The translations under genes were made by a program, and so were the position numbers. A stretch of 64,000 nt of DNA. Origin: Nitrosomonas sp. (GTDB lineage: Bacteria; Pseudomonadota; Gammaproteobacteria; Burkholderiales; Nitrosomonadaceae). The stretch's first letter is position 1, and every line of letters starts with the position of its first letter. The DNA is taken from positions 62,001 to 126,000 of the forward strand of contig JAHBZZ010000006.1 in NCBI GenBank assembly GCA_019635215.1, written 5' to 3'. The notes under the pieces are model-generated. The model was given only the letters and a program-made list of their open reading frames with translations, was not told where the DNA came from and made no database searches. Below, piece after piece: positions 26,937 through 35,220 of this stretch.

Positions 26937-29132
26937 ATGATAGCACCTGCGCAAAAAGAGCCGGATCTGGCCCTCGCCGGGCTGGCCTTGATCGTTATAT
27001 TCGGACTGCTGATCTGGCATGATCATCCGATGCGGAGCGACCGCCCCTTTGATTCCTCCGTCATGCAGCCGCAATACCCTCACACTACCGGTTATGCCTA
27101 CGAAAGCTGGTTATGGCAGGACCCGTTCAGTTTCGACTCAAGCAAATATGTCCAGAAAGATCAATATTATATTGAATTTGATAATTACGAAGAGAAACCT
27201 CCCTGGCCTAAATCGCTATGGTTACGCAAAAAACTGGATTTGGAAGGAGATAATTACAGTAAAACTAATAGTAAAAACGGCACCAACGATGATGGGTTGT
27301 GCACTGATCGGTTCAAGGAAGACCTAAGTGAACAACAACGTAAAAACTTAAAAATTCTGCTTTCACTGGTAAACGTTCGTCCCAATACCGTTGAAAACAA
27401 GGAAATTCGCATCAGGCATCGTTATGCGGCAATTGCCGGTCTTATCGAATCGGGTTATCACCCTTCACGCCCTGATCGTTTGAATTTCTGCGCCAGTAGT
27501 AACAATAATCGTCAATTTGATGTGCGCTGGGAGCATTTCAGCAGTGAAAGTAACGAAAAAAATATTATTGTAGCCTGGATCGACAGTAATACCTTCTTCG
27601 AAATAAATTCCAAAGAGGAAAATAGTAAATTTATTAGTTTTGTTCCAGACATTTATCAGAATGTGGATGTTCATATCTTTGATTGGATCGGTGCAATCGA
27701 TGCGCAGACAAATGGAGCACTACTCCAGCACAAAAATATTAAAATTATAAAACCACATGCTCAAATCAATCAGGAACTATCTAAAAAATTAGTCGAGGAA
27801 CTTAAAAACCGGCGAATCGCCAAGCCTTCGGAAATCGCCATTATTACGGAACAGGATTCGAAAGCCGTGCGTAGTCTGGTTCGGGCATTTAAAGAATCTT
27901 TTAATGAAGGAAATAAAATTACAACCTTTTCCTATTTCAAGGGTCTCGACGCGTATCAACAAGTCATCGATAAACCGGGGCACAATGAAGATTATCAGAC
28001 AGCCCGGCAGTGGGATATCCGGCTGTCTGTCACCGATTTGCGTAATCCGCCGGTCGGCCCTGCCCAGTACGATTACCTGCACCGCATCGCGCGGGAAATC
28101 AGACAAACCCATGACGTAATCGATCTGGAAAAACGCGTGACGGGCATCAAAGCCGTGGGTATTTTCGGCAGCGATTTTTACGACAAGCTGCTGGTTCTGA
28201 AGGCGCTGCGCGCGGAAATGCCCAGCCTGCTCGTGTTTACAACCGATCTCGACGCGCAAATGTTCCATCCACAGCACTGGCGCTGGACCCGCAATCTGGT
28301 TGTCGCCTCACCCTTTGACCTGCGGCTTAACGAACAGCACCAGAAGCTGTTTCCCGCCTTCCGGGACAGCCAGCAGACTGAAATTTTTTACCGTACATTA
28401 CGCATCTTGGAACCCACAAAATGTTCATCAGGTAATGGGCAAGCCAATGAAAATGTGCCGTCGTTAATTTTTGAAATCGGGCGAGACGGTCCCGTGCGCT
28501 TGACGCTACCAGGGGAAGGCACAACAGAAACCACTATACACCCAGCCGATAATAGCCTTGAACAATCCCATTTTCAGATAACACTATTATTTGGAATTAC
28601 ACTTACACTTATCCTGATAATTGCAAATGTTCGTCCGCACTCCGGCGCTTTAGTGGTTTGGCTGTTAATATCCTCGGTAACGATTTTTGGACTCGCTCGG
28701 GCTGCCCTAGCGGATGTAACAGGCGAACCGCTCAGTTTTACGAATGGCGCCAGCCTCTGGCCCACCATCTTTATACAAACAATTGCAATCCTTCTGGCCA
28801 TTGCTTTTTCTGTCAAAGGGTTATTTATACTGGAAAGCAATTTTTCCAGGTTGCATAAGCAATATTTTAAGAACAAGCCAGATCTTGTAACAAGATGGCC
28901 CGATCAAGAACCGAAATCCATCAGAAGTATTCTTAAAGTTAGTCAATCTGGCAAATCAGGATCTGCGCAACAAGGTAGTACAAATAAAGAAACAAAAACA
29001 TGGCCATTTTACAGTCTAGCCATTTTTTTGATCGGTGCTAGTGGGCTTGTTTATGCACTTAATGACACCCATCCGGAAGGGGTCATCTCTTTTATTGTAT
29101 GCTTGGCTTGGCTTGGCTTACGGCATTGGTAA
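26937..29132 (+). pseudogene. 5' portion of a split large membrane protein gene
   Basis: The frame gives 731 aa. AAGGAGG at 26924-26930 sits 6 bp before ATG 26937, so this start is chosen over the abutting GTG at 26931. An N-terminal transmembrane helix (ALAGLALIVIFGLLIW) is followed by a long soluble part (~30-530) with alpha/beta segments (AIITEQDSK, AVGIFGSDFYDKLLVLKAL, LLVFTTDLDAQ) that recall a type I periplasmic-binding fold, then hydrophobic helices. I recognise no named family. The frame shifts out at GCTTG x3 (29101-29115); deleting one unit joins it in frame to the next ORF. The middle is AT-rich relative to neighbours, suggesting acquired DNA. Confidence 0.7.
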
Positions 29133-30160
29133 TTCTATGCGCTTGTATTGAGTATGCTCGTCCACCAGCCATTAAATCAATCATCTTCTGGGCAGAAACA
29201 GACAGTTACTATCAAGATCAGCAATCGAATCTGGAATTTAGCTCCGATAGAATAATAATCGGTCTTCTAATTTTGCTCGTTCTGATCGGGATTATTTTCC
29301 ATGTTCCGCCTGATCTTAAACAAATTGATTCTGAATCGAGTAACCTTTTTTTGTTTATTTTTATCTGTGCAGTAATAATCATTTTCTATATTTATTCTAT
29401 TTCCGAACGTGTTGATCAAGCCAAGGATGCACAAAAATTCATAATCCTACAAGAGGATGATGACCACAGTGGATTATGGCAGGAATATTACCAACACGGC
29501 CGTCTTGATCAGATTCTGTTCCGCGTAGCAGTAATGTGGTTGTTCTTCGCAATCATTGAAACCATTCTGTTTTATCTGCTGCCACCGTGGTCAGCACCCT
29601 GCCGGGGTGCTTCCTGTGGTTGGAATCAGTTGACTGGCCTCATTGGCTTTATTGTCACCATGCTGCTGACTTTCTTCATATTGGACGCCGTGCGGTTGAA
29701 TTACTATTTCATCCGGAAGCTGCGTACAAAACATCCGCTGCTGCTGGATGATACGGCGGTACAGAATATCGAAGGATCAGATCAGGATGTTATGAAAGAT
29801 CTTAAAAAGTTTTATCGCGAACGAACAGACAACCCGCTCGAAACGCTCGAGAAAATCGTTACGCTGGTCGCCGAGAGAACGCTGGTGGCAGACAAGCTGA
29901 TTTATTATCCGCTGCTGTGCATTATGCTGATGCTGTTTGCGCGCATCACGTATTTTGATAACCAGGACTTTCCGCTCAGCAAGGCCATTACCTTTGGCGC
30001 GGCTATTTCACTGCTGATTTTTTCCGGCTTCATGATCCGCTACGAAGCGCAAAAACTCAAACAAGCCGCTGTCATGAGCGCCGAAAACCTGGTGGGCAAC
30101 ATTGACCCTGACGGCCATCGCTGCGTGAAAAAACTCAAGGAAATGGTAATCCTCCCCTAA
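29099..30160 (+). pseudogene. 3' portion of the same membrane protein gene, truncated by an IS
   Basis: This 353-codon frame has about six hydrophobic helices (for example IIIGLLILLVLIGIIF, LFLFIFICAVIIIFYIYSI, LIGFIVTMLLTFFIL) around a cytosolic segment. Its first helix (LAWLTALVILCACIEYARP) is exactly what the upstream frame would continue with if one GCTTG unit were removed. No ribosome site precedes ATG 29099. The last natural codons are interrupted at 30144; the residues MVILP before the current stop come from IS sequence. The lost tail continues at 31354-31468. Confidence 0.7.
29101..29120 (+). repeat. GCTTG tandem repeat at the frameshift point
   Basis: Three perfect GCTTG units followed by GCTTA. 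Removing one 5-bp unit turns the two overlapping ORFs into one continuous frame reading CLAWLTALVIL through the junction. Confidence 0.85.
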
Positions 30161-30215
30161 ATTAAAGGTGCACTACAGTAGAATTTTCTATCATAAACGA
30201 AGAGGAATTTTACTG

Positions 30216-30482
30216 ATGAAGAAGCATCGATTTACGGAAAACCAGATCATGCAGATATTGAAACAAGCAGAGGGAGGAATTCCTGTGGCTGATTTATGCC
30301 GTGAGCATGGGATGAGCAGTGCGAGTTTTTATAAATGGCGCAGCAAGTATGGTGGAATGGATGCCGCCATGCTATCCGAAATGAAGGCGATAGCTGAAGA
30401 AAACAAACGGCTGAAACGGATGTATGCGGAAAGCCAGATGCAGAATGAATTGCTGAAGGAAGCACTCGGAAAAAAGTGGTAA
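30216..30482 (+). CDS. IS3-family transposase OrfA
   Basis: This 88-aa helix-turn-helix protein ([39 protein letters not shown]) ends in a leucine-zipper-like helix. It is the DNA-binding half of the transposase. AGAGGA precedes ATG 30216; the upstream GTG at 30168 lies near the IS end and is less likely. The slippery heptamer A AAA AAG at 30470-30476 in the correct phase predicts a -1 frameshift into orfB. Confidence 0.88.
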   Translation: MKKHRFTENQIMQILKQAEGGIPVADLCREHGMSSASFYKWRSKYGGMDAAMLSEMKAIAEENKRLKRMYAESQMQNELLKEALGKKW

Positions 30483-31333
30483 AGCCCTCACAGCGCAAGG
30501 TGATAGCGCAGTGGGCGGTACAAAACAAGTCTATTAGTATCGGTTTGGCCTGTGCAACATTTGGCATCTCTGAAACTTGCTATCGCTATCGACGGGTACT
30601 CAACGATAAGAACGAGGAAATCGCCGATTGGTTGCTACGGCTAACGGCCTGTCACAAGCGTTGGGGCTTTGGTCTATGCTTCCTTTATTTGCGTAATGTG
30701 AAGGGTTTTGAATGGAATCACAAATGTGTGTATCGTATCTATCGCGAGTTGGAACTGAATTTACGGATCAAGCCGCGCAAGCGGTTAAAACGGGAGAAGC
30801 CGGAACCGCTTGCTGTGCCAGAACAACCCAATGATACATGGTCGATGGACTTCATGGCTGATCAGCTCACCAATGGCAGGTCTTTCCGTACCTTCAATGT
30901 GCTGGATGACTTCAATCGCGAGGGATTGGGAATAGAAGTGGATATATCGCTTCCATCAGAGCGTGTTGCACGTGCCCTGGATCAGATCATCGAATGGCGC
31001 GGCCAGCCAAGGAAGATCCGCTGTGATAATGGGCCGGAAAATATCAGCGGCACACTTCGTTGTTGGGCAAAGAAACGAGGTATCCAGCTTGATTACATCC
31101 AACCAGGAAAGCCACAGCAAAATGCCTACGTGGAACGCTATAACAGAACCGTTCGGCATGAATGGTTGGAGATGAATGAATTTGCAACCATTGAGGAAGC
31201 GCAACTTACCGCAACACAATGGCTGTGGATTTACAATAATGAACGTCCGAGTATGGCACTTGGAGGTATCACGCCAGCTATGAAGCTGGCAGAAGCTTTT
31301 AAACTAAAACTCTCTACTGTAAGCTCCCATTAA
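30476..31333 (+). CDS. IS3-family transposase OrfB (DDE integrase core)
   Basis: This 285-aa rve-type catalytic domain has the DDE triad at D125 (WSMDFM), D184 (CDNGPEN) and E220 (YVERYNR); the last two are separated by 35 residues, the classical D(35)E. It overlaps orfA by 7 bp in the -1 frame and is probably translated mainly as an OrfAB fusion. Intact length suggests a functional copy. Confidence 0.9.
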   Translation: MVKPSQRKVIAQWAVQNKSISIGLACATFGISETCYRYRRVLNDKNEEIADWLLRLTACHKRWGFGLCFLYLRNVKGFEWNHKCVYRIYRELELNLRIKPRKRLKREKPEPLAVPEQPNDTWSMDFMADQLTNGRSFRTFNVLDDFNREGLGIEVDISLPSERVARALDQIIEWRGQPRKIRCDNGPENISGTLRCWAKKRGIQLDYIQPGKPQQNAYVERYNRTVRHEWLEMNEFATIEEAQLTATQWLWIYNNERPSMALGGITPAMKLAEAFKLKLSTVSSH

Positions 31334-31353
31334 AAATGGGGGGATTACCAAAT

Positions 31354-31468
31354 CAACGGCGGCATTTTTCAGCCCATGCTGGAACAGCCGGTCATGCGCG
31401 CTTTGTTGCTGATACTCGCATCGGTCGGCCTGTTTGCCGGTGAATACCTGATGCTGGCGAACTTTTAA
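31354..31468 (+). pseudogene. Detached C-terminal tail of the split membrane protein
   Basis: Directly after the right AAAT repeat the sequence reads, in the restored frame, INGGIFQPMLEQ and then a hydrophobic helix (ALLLILASVGLFAGEYLMLA) to a stop at 31466-31468. Removing the IS, one AAAT copy and one GCTTG unit from 26937-31468 leaves 3318 bp, exactly 1106 codons. Confidence 0.75.
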
Positions 31469-31519
31469 TAACGCACCCACCGTCCGTCGGCGCATCTTGA
31501 AATGCCTGGAGATTAAGAA

Positions 31520-31798
31520 ATGACCATTAAAACCAGAAAACTTGACATTGCAGCCCACCTTGAAACCGATGAGGATATCCGCGAATTCCTGCAGGAGGTT
31601 GCAAAGACTGGCGACACATCCGACTTGATTCACGCCCTGAACACCGCAGCGCGCGCCAAGGGCATGACCGAAATAGCCAAACAGATCGGAGTAACACGGG
31701 CAAGCTTGTACAAATCTCTGTCAGAAGGCGGCAATCCGCAATTCGATACCATTGCCAAGATTGTTGAAGCATTCGGGTGCAAACTAACCGTATCTTGA
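31520..31798 (+). CDS. HigA/HI1420-type addiction-module antitoxin, orphan
   Basis: This 92-aa protein has the family start (AAHLETDEDIREFLQEV) and a helix-turn-helix (MTEIAKQIGVTRASLYKSLSEGGNPQFDTI), as in HI1420-type antitoxins that bind DNA and neutralise a RelE-like toxin. GGAG precedes ATG 31520 by 6-8 bp. In the usual arrangement the toxin gene lies just upstream, but here that place is taken by the tail of the broken membrane gene, so no partner is visible. Confidence 0.82.
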   Translation: MTIKTRKLDIAAHLETDEDIREFLQEVAKTGDTSDLIHALNTAARAKGMTEIAKQIGVTRASLYKSLSEGGNPQFDTIAKIVEAFGCKLTVS

Positions 31799-32033
31799 GT
31801 ATTGCGACCCGACCTTATGGCATCGTGCCTGTACGCCAGCTTCGCGCATCAGCTTCCGCGCCTTCCAATGGCTAACCGGACAATCCGCGCATCACCCGCC
31901 ATCGCTCCAGTTTCAATTTCCTCGTCAATCTGATGACTGGTATCGCGGCTTACTGTTTGCCCAATAATAAACCTACTTGGAATCTGGACAGGATCGATGC
32001 CATGAAAGCTTGACGGCTTATCCCGAACTCAGG
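31799..32033 (-). pseudogene. Possible transposase relic
   Basis: Read on the minus strand, about 31805-31885 encodes PVSHWKARKLMREAGVQAR, which resembles the N-terminal part of IS3-family OrfB proteins. No start, catalytic core or full frame is left, and the remainder of the gap shows no gene. Confidence 0.35.
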
Positions 32034-32729
32034 TTATTGTAAAACAAATTTGAACGGCTGCAGTGCAATGGCGCTCACAGGATGACCGTTTTGGCGTGGT
32101 GGATTACAACGCCAGGTTCTGGTCGCTTCGATAGCGGCCTCATCCAGGCGTTTATAACCGCTGCTACTGACGACTTGAACAGATCTTACAACACCGCTTT
32201 CACTCACCTCAAGTCTCAACACGACATCGCCATATTCGCCAAGCTGCCGGGAAATTCTGGGATAGGGTGGAGCCGCAAGTTCAGGACAAATCACAGATAA
32301 TTCCGTGGGGGATATCATCAAGTCTGTAGGCATATTACCGGGTGCAGGATTGCCTGCCTGAGGTTGTATGGCAGCAACCAGATCTACTGCTGCCGGCGGC
32401 TCGGATACCGAATCAACATGCTCATTATTTTCAGCGCCTGTTTCTTGCTGAACTGGAATTTTTGCGATTTTTGAACGTACAGGTTTACTTGGCTGTTGCT
32501 GCATATGTGTTATTTCCGGGGGAGGAGGCTTTTGCTTTGGGGGTTGATAAGCTGTCTGATCGGCGGGGGTTGCTTGAGGTTTTTGAGGCAGCGATACTAA
32601 TCGGAATGTCAGTTCCCGAACATCCTTATTTTCCGTCTGGCTGCCATACTGAACCGGCAACAGCATGATTGCTGTATGAACCAGAAGCGATGTAAATAAG
32701 GGAATGCCCCAGTTTTCCAGTGAATTCAC
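32034..32729 (-). CDS. tonB: TonB energy transducer
   Basis: This 231-aa inner-membrane-anchored protein couples proton-motive force to TonB-dependent receptors. One N-terminal helix (PLFTSLLVHTAIMLLP) is followed by a Pro/Lys/Gln-rich spacer (PPKQKPPPPE) and the C-terminal TonB domain (PPYPRISRQLGEYGDVVLRL, SSGYKRLDEAAIEA, then WRCNPP). It is the last gene of an exbB-exbD-tonB operon with an 8-bp gap from exbD. Confidence 0.9.
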   Translation of the reverse strand: MNSLENWGIPLFTSLLVHTAIMLLPVQYGSQTENKDVRELTFRLVSLPQKPQATPADQTAYQPPKQKPPPPEITHMQQQPSKPVRSKIAKIPVQQETGAENNEHVDSVSEPPAAVDLVAAIQPQAGNPAPGNMPTDLMISPTELSVICPELAAPPYPRISRQLGEYGDVVLRLEVSESGVVRSVQVVSSSGYKRLDEAAIEATRTWRCNPPRQNGHPVSAIALQPFKFVLQ

Positions 32730-32737
32730 GGCAGTTA

Positions 32738-33133
32738 TTATTCGGATTCCTGGGTTGCAATACTGACAGATACAAAACCTGCCACTTGGGCATCGCTCAG
32801 AATCTGAACGACACGCTGCACCGGTACAGATTGATCGGCTACCAGTAATACCGACTCAAAGTCTGCTACCTTTGTGCGAAGTTCGTTTCTCAGATCATCC
32901 GGATCAATTTTTTCTCCCATGAGATCAAGCTGGCCTGATACAGGGATTGTTATTACCAGGGATCTGGGATCGGATTGTCCGGACGCTTCTGCGACTGGAA
33001 TCGAGACATCCAGTGTCTGAATGCGATGGAAGTTTGCGCCCAGCACAATAAAAATAACCAGAATAAAAATAACATCGACCAGTGGGGCAAGATTAATATT
33101 GGGTGTTATCCGCCTGTGAGTCTCAAATTCCAT
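32738..33133 (-). CDS. exbD: Biopolymer transport protein ExbD
   Basis: This 131-aa protein has a short cytoplasmic N-terminus with INLAPLVDVIFILVIF, where the Asp (LVDV) is the conserved proton-carrying residue in the single helix, followed by a periplasmic domain. Its start overlaps exbB by 11 bp. It works with ExbB to drive TonB. Confidence 0.9.
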   Translation of the reverse strand: MEFETHRRITPNINLAPLVDVIFILVIFIVLGANFHRIQTLDVSIPVAEASGQSDPRSLVITIPVSGQLDLMGEKIDPDDLRNELRTKVADFESVLLVADQSVPVQRVVQILSDAQVAGFVSVSIATQESE

Positions 33134-33791
33134 CTTTTCCTCCTGCCTCGGGCTGTGTTTGTATCCGGGGTATCGTGTACAAAATGCGCTGAATCAGATC
33201 GCTTAAAGCAAGGCGTACGTTATCGACCCGGCTTGACAAATAGCTATGGGCAGCCAGCATGGGTACGGCAATTGTCAGGCCGGCGGCTGTTGTAATCAAT
33301 GCTTTCCAGATGCCTTCTGAAAGCTCTGTCAGATTGATGTTTGAAGTGCCCTTTTGTTGAAAACCTACAAATAAATCCATCATCCCAAGAACGGTACCCA
33401 ACAGACCCAGCAATGGTGCGACCTGAGCAAGAAACGACAGCAATGAAAGATTTTTTTCCAGTTTCTGCAGCTCCAGGCTGGCAACTCTGAACGCTTCTGA
33501 TTTTGCTGCCTCCGGCTGCTCTTTCAATGCTGTAACGATTGCGTTGACGACATTGGTTGCAGGATTTGCAGAATGATTGAATGCGCCTTGCACGGCGGAC
33601 AGATTGCCTGACCGTATCAGTTTGATCACCGCTGACTCCCAGCTTAAATCTGAAAGCTGCGCGGCGCGATACACAATGAGCTTATGGACAAATACGACGA
33701 GACCGACCACTGAACACGCATACAGCGGGACCATCGTCCAGCCGCCCTTTTGCAGTAACTCTCCTAGTAACAATATGTCATTTTCATTCAT
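33123..33791 (-). CDS. exbB: ExbB/TolQ/MotA-type proton channel
   Basis: This 222-aa protein begins MNENDILLLGELLQKGGW (the longer frame to 33812 adds seven unlikely residues). Three transmembrane helices include the family segments PLLGLLGTVLGMM and ALITTAAGLTIAVPML. First gene of exbB-exbD-tonB, preceded by a strong promoter with an overlapping Fur-box-like palindrome. Confidence 0.9.
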   Translation of the reverse strand: MNENDILLLGELLQKGGWTMVPLYACSVVGLVVFVHKLIVYRAAQLSDLSWESAVIKLIRSGNLSAVQGAFNHSANPATNVVNAIVTALKEQPEAAKSEAFRVASLELQKLEKNLSLLSFLAQVAPLLGLLGTVLGMMDLFVGFQQKGTSNINLTELSEGIWKALITTAAGLTIAVPMLAAHSYLSSRVDNVRLALSDLIQRILYTIPRIQTQPEAGGKDGI

Positions 33792-33899
33792 GATGAACCT
33801 CAGATGGAGCATTACATTGCGACATCAAATCCAAACATGAGAGGATTCAGTCCAGCTAAAAATTTTAGCAGCAACATTGCATGCGAGAATAGGAACAGG

Positions 33900-33918
33900 A
33901 ATAATAATCATTATTATT
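33900..33918. promoter_or_regulatory. Fur-box-like operator
   Basis: A perfect 9-1-9 palindrome AATAATAAT-C-ATTATTATT, about 110 bp upstream of exbB. Against the 7-1-7 Fur consensus TGATAATnATTATCA it matches 12 of 14 positions. It overlaps the -10 and spacer of the exbB promoter, so bound Fur would block initiation. Confidence 0.65.
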
Positions 33919-33929
33919 AGTTGTGTAAA
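33901..33929 (-). promoter_or_regulatory. Sigma-70 promoter of exbB-exbD-tonB
   Basis: Reading the minus strand, TTTACA (33929-33924), a 17-bp spacer, then TATTAT (33906-33901). The transcript would have a leader of about 100 nt before exbB. Confidence 0.65.
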
Positions 33930-34107
33930 GGAAATGCTCCGCGCAAGCCCAGGACGCAACCGGCGTATGAAGTGGTGAATGATCGTGAGGAGCGGGATGA
34001 TGAAACAGATGCTCAGGCAAACATGAACCGAGGCGCGCTGGGCTGAATTTTGAGAGGGAAGAACGGCAGCAATGCCGGGTAATACAGCACTGCTGCTCGC
34101 TACTGTT

Positions 34108-34249
34108 AGAGGCCTTTGCACGGCTACTACGCGGCACGAGAATAAGGCAAAAATTTGCGAAAAAGCGGAGTTTGCACGGGGTAAATGAGCATTTTTCGCA
34201 AATTTTTAACGCAATTATCGTGCCGCGTAGTAGCCGTGCAAAGGCCTCT
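34108..34249. repeat. Palindromic MITE-like element, copy 2 (perfect 32-bp ends)
   Basis: A 142-bp element with 32-bp perfect terminal inverted repeats (34108-34139 and 34218-34249; ends AGAGGCCTTTGCACGG) flanked by GTT on both sides, possibly a 3-bp target duplication. The interior shares AAGGCAAAA, AAAAAGCGGAG, TGAGCATT and TTTTTAACGC in the same order as the other two palindromes. It encodes nothing. With the Fur-type promoter it accounts for the 502-bp gap 33792-34293; the remaining part (about 33930-34107) shows nothing I can name. Confidence 0.8.
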
Positions 34250-34293
34250 GTTATTATATTGTCCGTTCAAAACGATAAAATCAGCCTAGCTGA

Positions 34294-34908
34294 TCAATCG
34301 TCATCATCATCGCGATCATGTTTACGTCCATGGCCATGACCATAGTAATTTTTAATGTGGATATTGTCGCCGAACGTCTGTACTTCCCAGTTACTCGAAT
34401 TGCCGCGGCGGTTCATTTTCACCGTGAGGTAGCCACCGTTATAGGCAACGCAAGGGATGGTCATGAAGCCGCCTTCAAGATCCACTGTGGCGATGCAATC
34501 ATCCACTCTGACGACTTTATAATCCAGGCAACTGGTCAGATCGACGGTTATGGTATCCACAAAAGGAGTGTTCTGCGCATCCAGCGGATGCACGGTGACA
34601 ACTGCATAATGATACTTGACGACAACATCCGTGGCGGTGCCCATTAAATCGGTGACATCATGGCCGGCCGGATCGTACCACCGGTTATTGGGGCTGCACA
34701 TGGTGTTGGCAATACCGGTATCCAGATCTTTGACGAATAATCCCCGGTCCGCGATAAAGATTTTGTTGTGTTTGGGCGAGACAAAAACACTGTCAGCCGC
34801 GGCTGTGCCAGCAAAACCCAGTAACATGGATACAACCGCTGCTTGCAGTACTAAGGCGCTGTTTCTTATTGCGCCGTAATAATCAATGAATGATTTCATC
34901 GTATTCAT
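34294..34908 (-). CDS. Exported protein of unknown function with acidic tail
   Basis: This 204-aa protein has a signal peptide ending near GTAAADS, a beta-rich body with four or so Cys residues, and a C-terminal tail HGHGRKHDRDDDDD rich in His and Asp that could bind cations. An AGGAAGG-type box precedes the ATG. I recognise no family. The palindromic element lies 45 bp after its stop. Confidence 0.7.
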   Translation of the reverse strand: MNTMKSFIDYYGAIRNSALVLQAAVVSMLLGFAGTAAADSVFVSPKHNKIFIADRGLFVKDLDTGIANTMCSPNNRWYDPAGHDVTDLMGTATDVVVKYHYAVVTVHPLDAQNTPFVDTITVDLTSCLDYKVVRVDDCIATVDLEGGFMTIPCVAYNGGYLTVKMNRRGNSSNWEVQTFGDNIHIKNYYGHGHGRKHDRDDDDD

Positions 34909-35220
34909 CCTTCCTTTATATGTATGACATGTTAAACAAGTTATTGTTATTAAAACATTTATTATATGAGTGCTCGTAAGTGTAGCGTTGGAATTATATA
35001 TCTATCGATGGTGGAGATCGATAAAATCCGCAGCGCAAAGTTTTTAGATTCGTTGTCATCACTGATTTCACCGAATTGGCTGGATTTTGTGCGCGCAATT
35101 TGCCAATAAAACTATTGGCAAATGGATAACAATTCAATAACCTTGTTTTTCTCGGCTCCCGGAATCGCCCGAGAGTACCGCCCGCCAATGATATGTTTAA
35201 AGACAAATAAGGATGAAACG
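34909..35220. other. Divergent intergenic region with a strong inverted repeat
   Basis: This 312-bp gap separates two divergent genes. It holds a TATAAT on the minus strand near 34967 that could serve the exported protein, and at 35099-35122 a perfect 10-bp stem TTTGCCAATA / TATTGGCAAA around AAAC. A TTGGCA (35116-35121) 17 bp before TAACCT could be the hydrolase promoter, so the inverted repeat may be an operator. No gene is apparent. Confidence 0.5.

Larger units (their letters stand above)
30145..31349 (+). mobile_element. IS3-family insertion sequence (IS407-like), complete
   Basis: This 1205-bp element has imperfect terminal inverted repeats: GGTAATCCTCCCCTAAATTAA at the left edge against GGTAATCCCCCCATTTTTAA read inward from the right edge. 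It is flanked by a 4-bp direct repeat AAAT (30141-30144 and 31350-31353), a length known for the IS407 subgroup. If the ends are instead drawn as TG...CA, the duplication is only 2 bp. It encodes overlapping orfA and orfB with a frameshift signal, so it may be active. It interrupts the membrane protein gene. Confidence 0.87.

Noticed and set aside
33825..34137. Two overlapping minus-strand ORFs of 90-98 codons upstream of exbB
   Set aside because: They cross the Fur-type promoter and an end of the palindromic element and show no protein-like conservation pattern.
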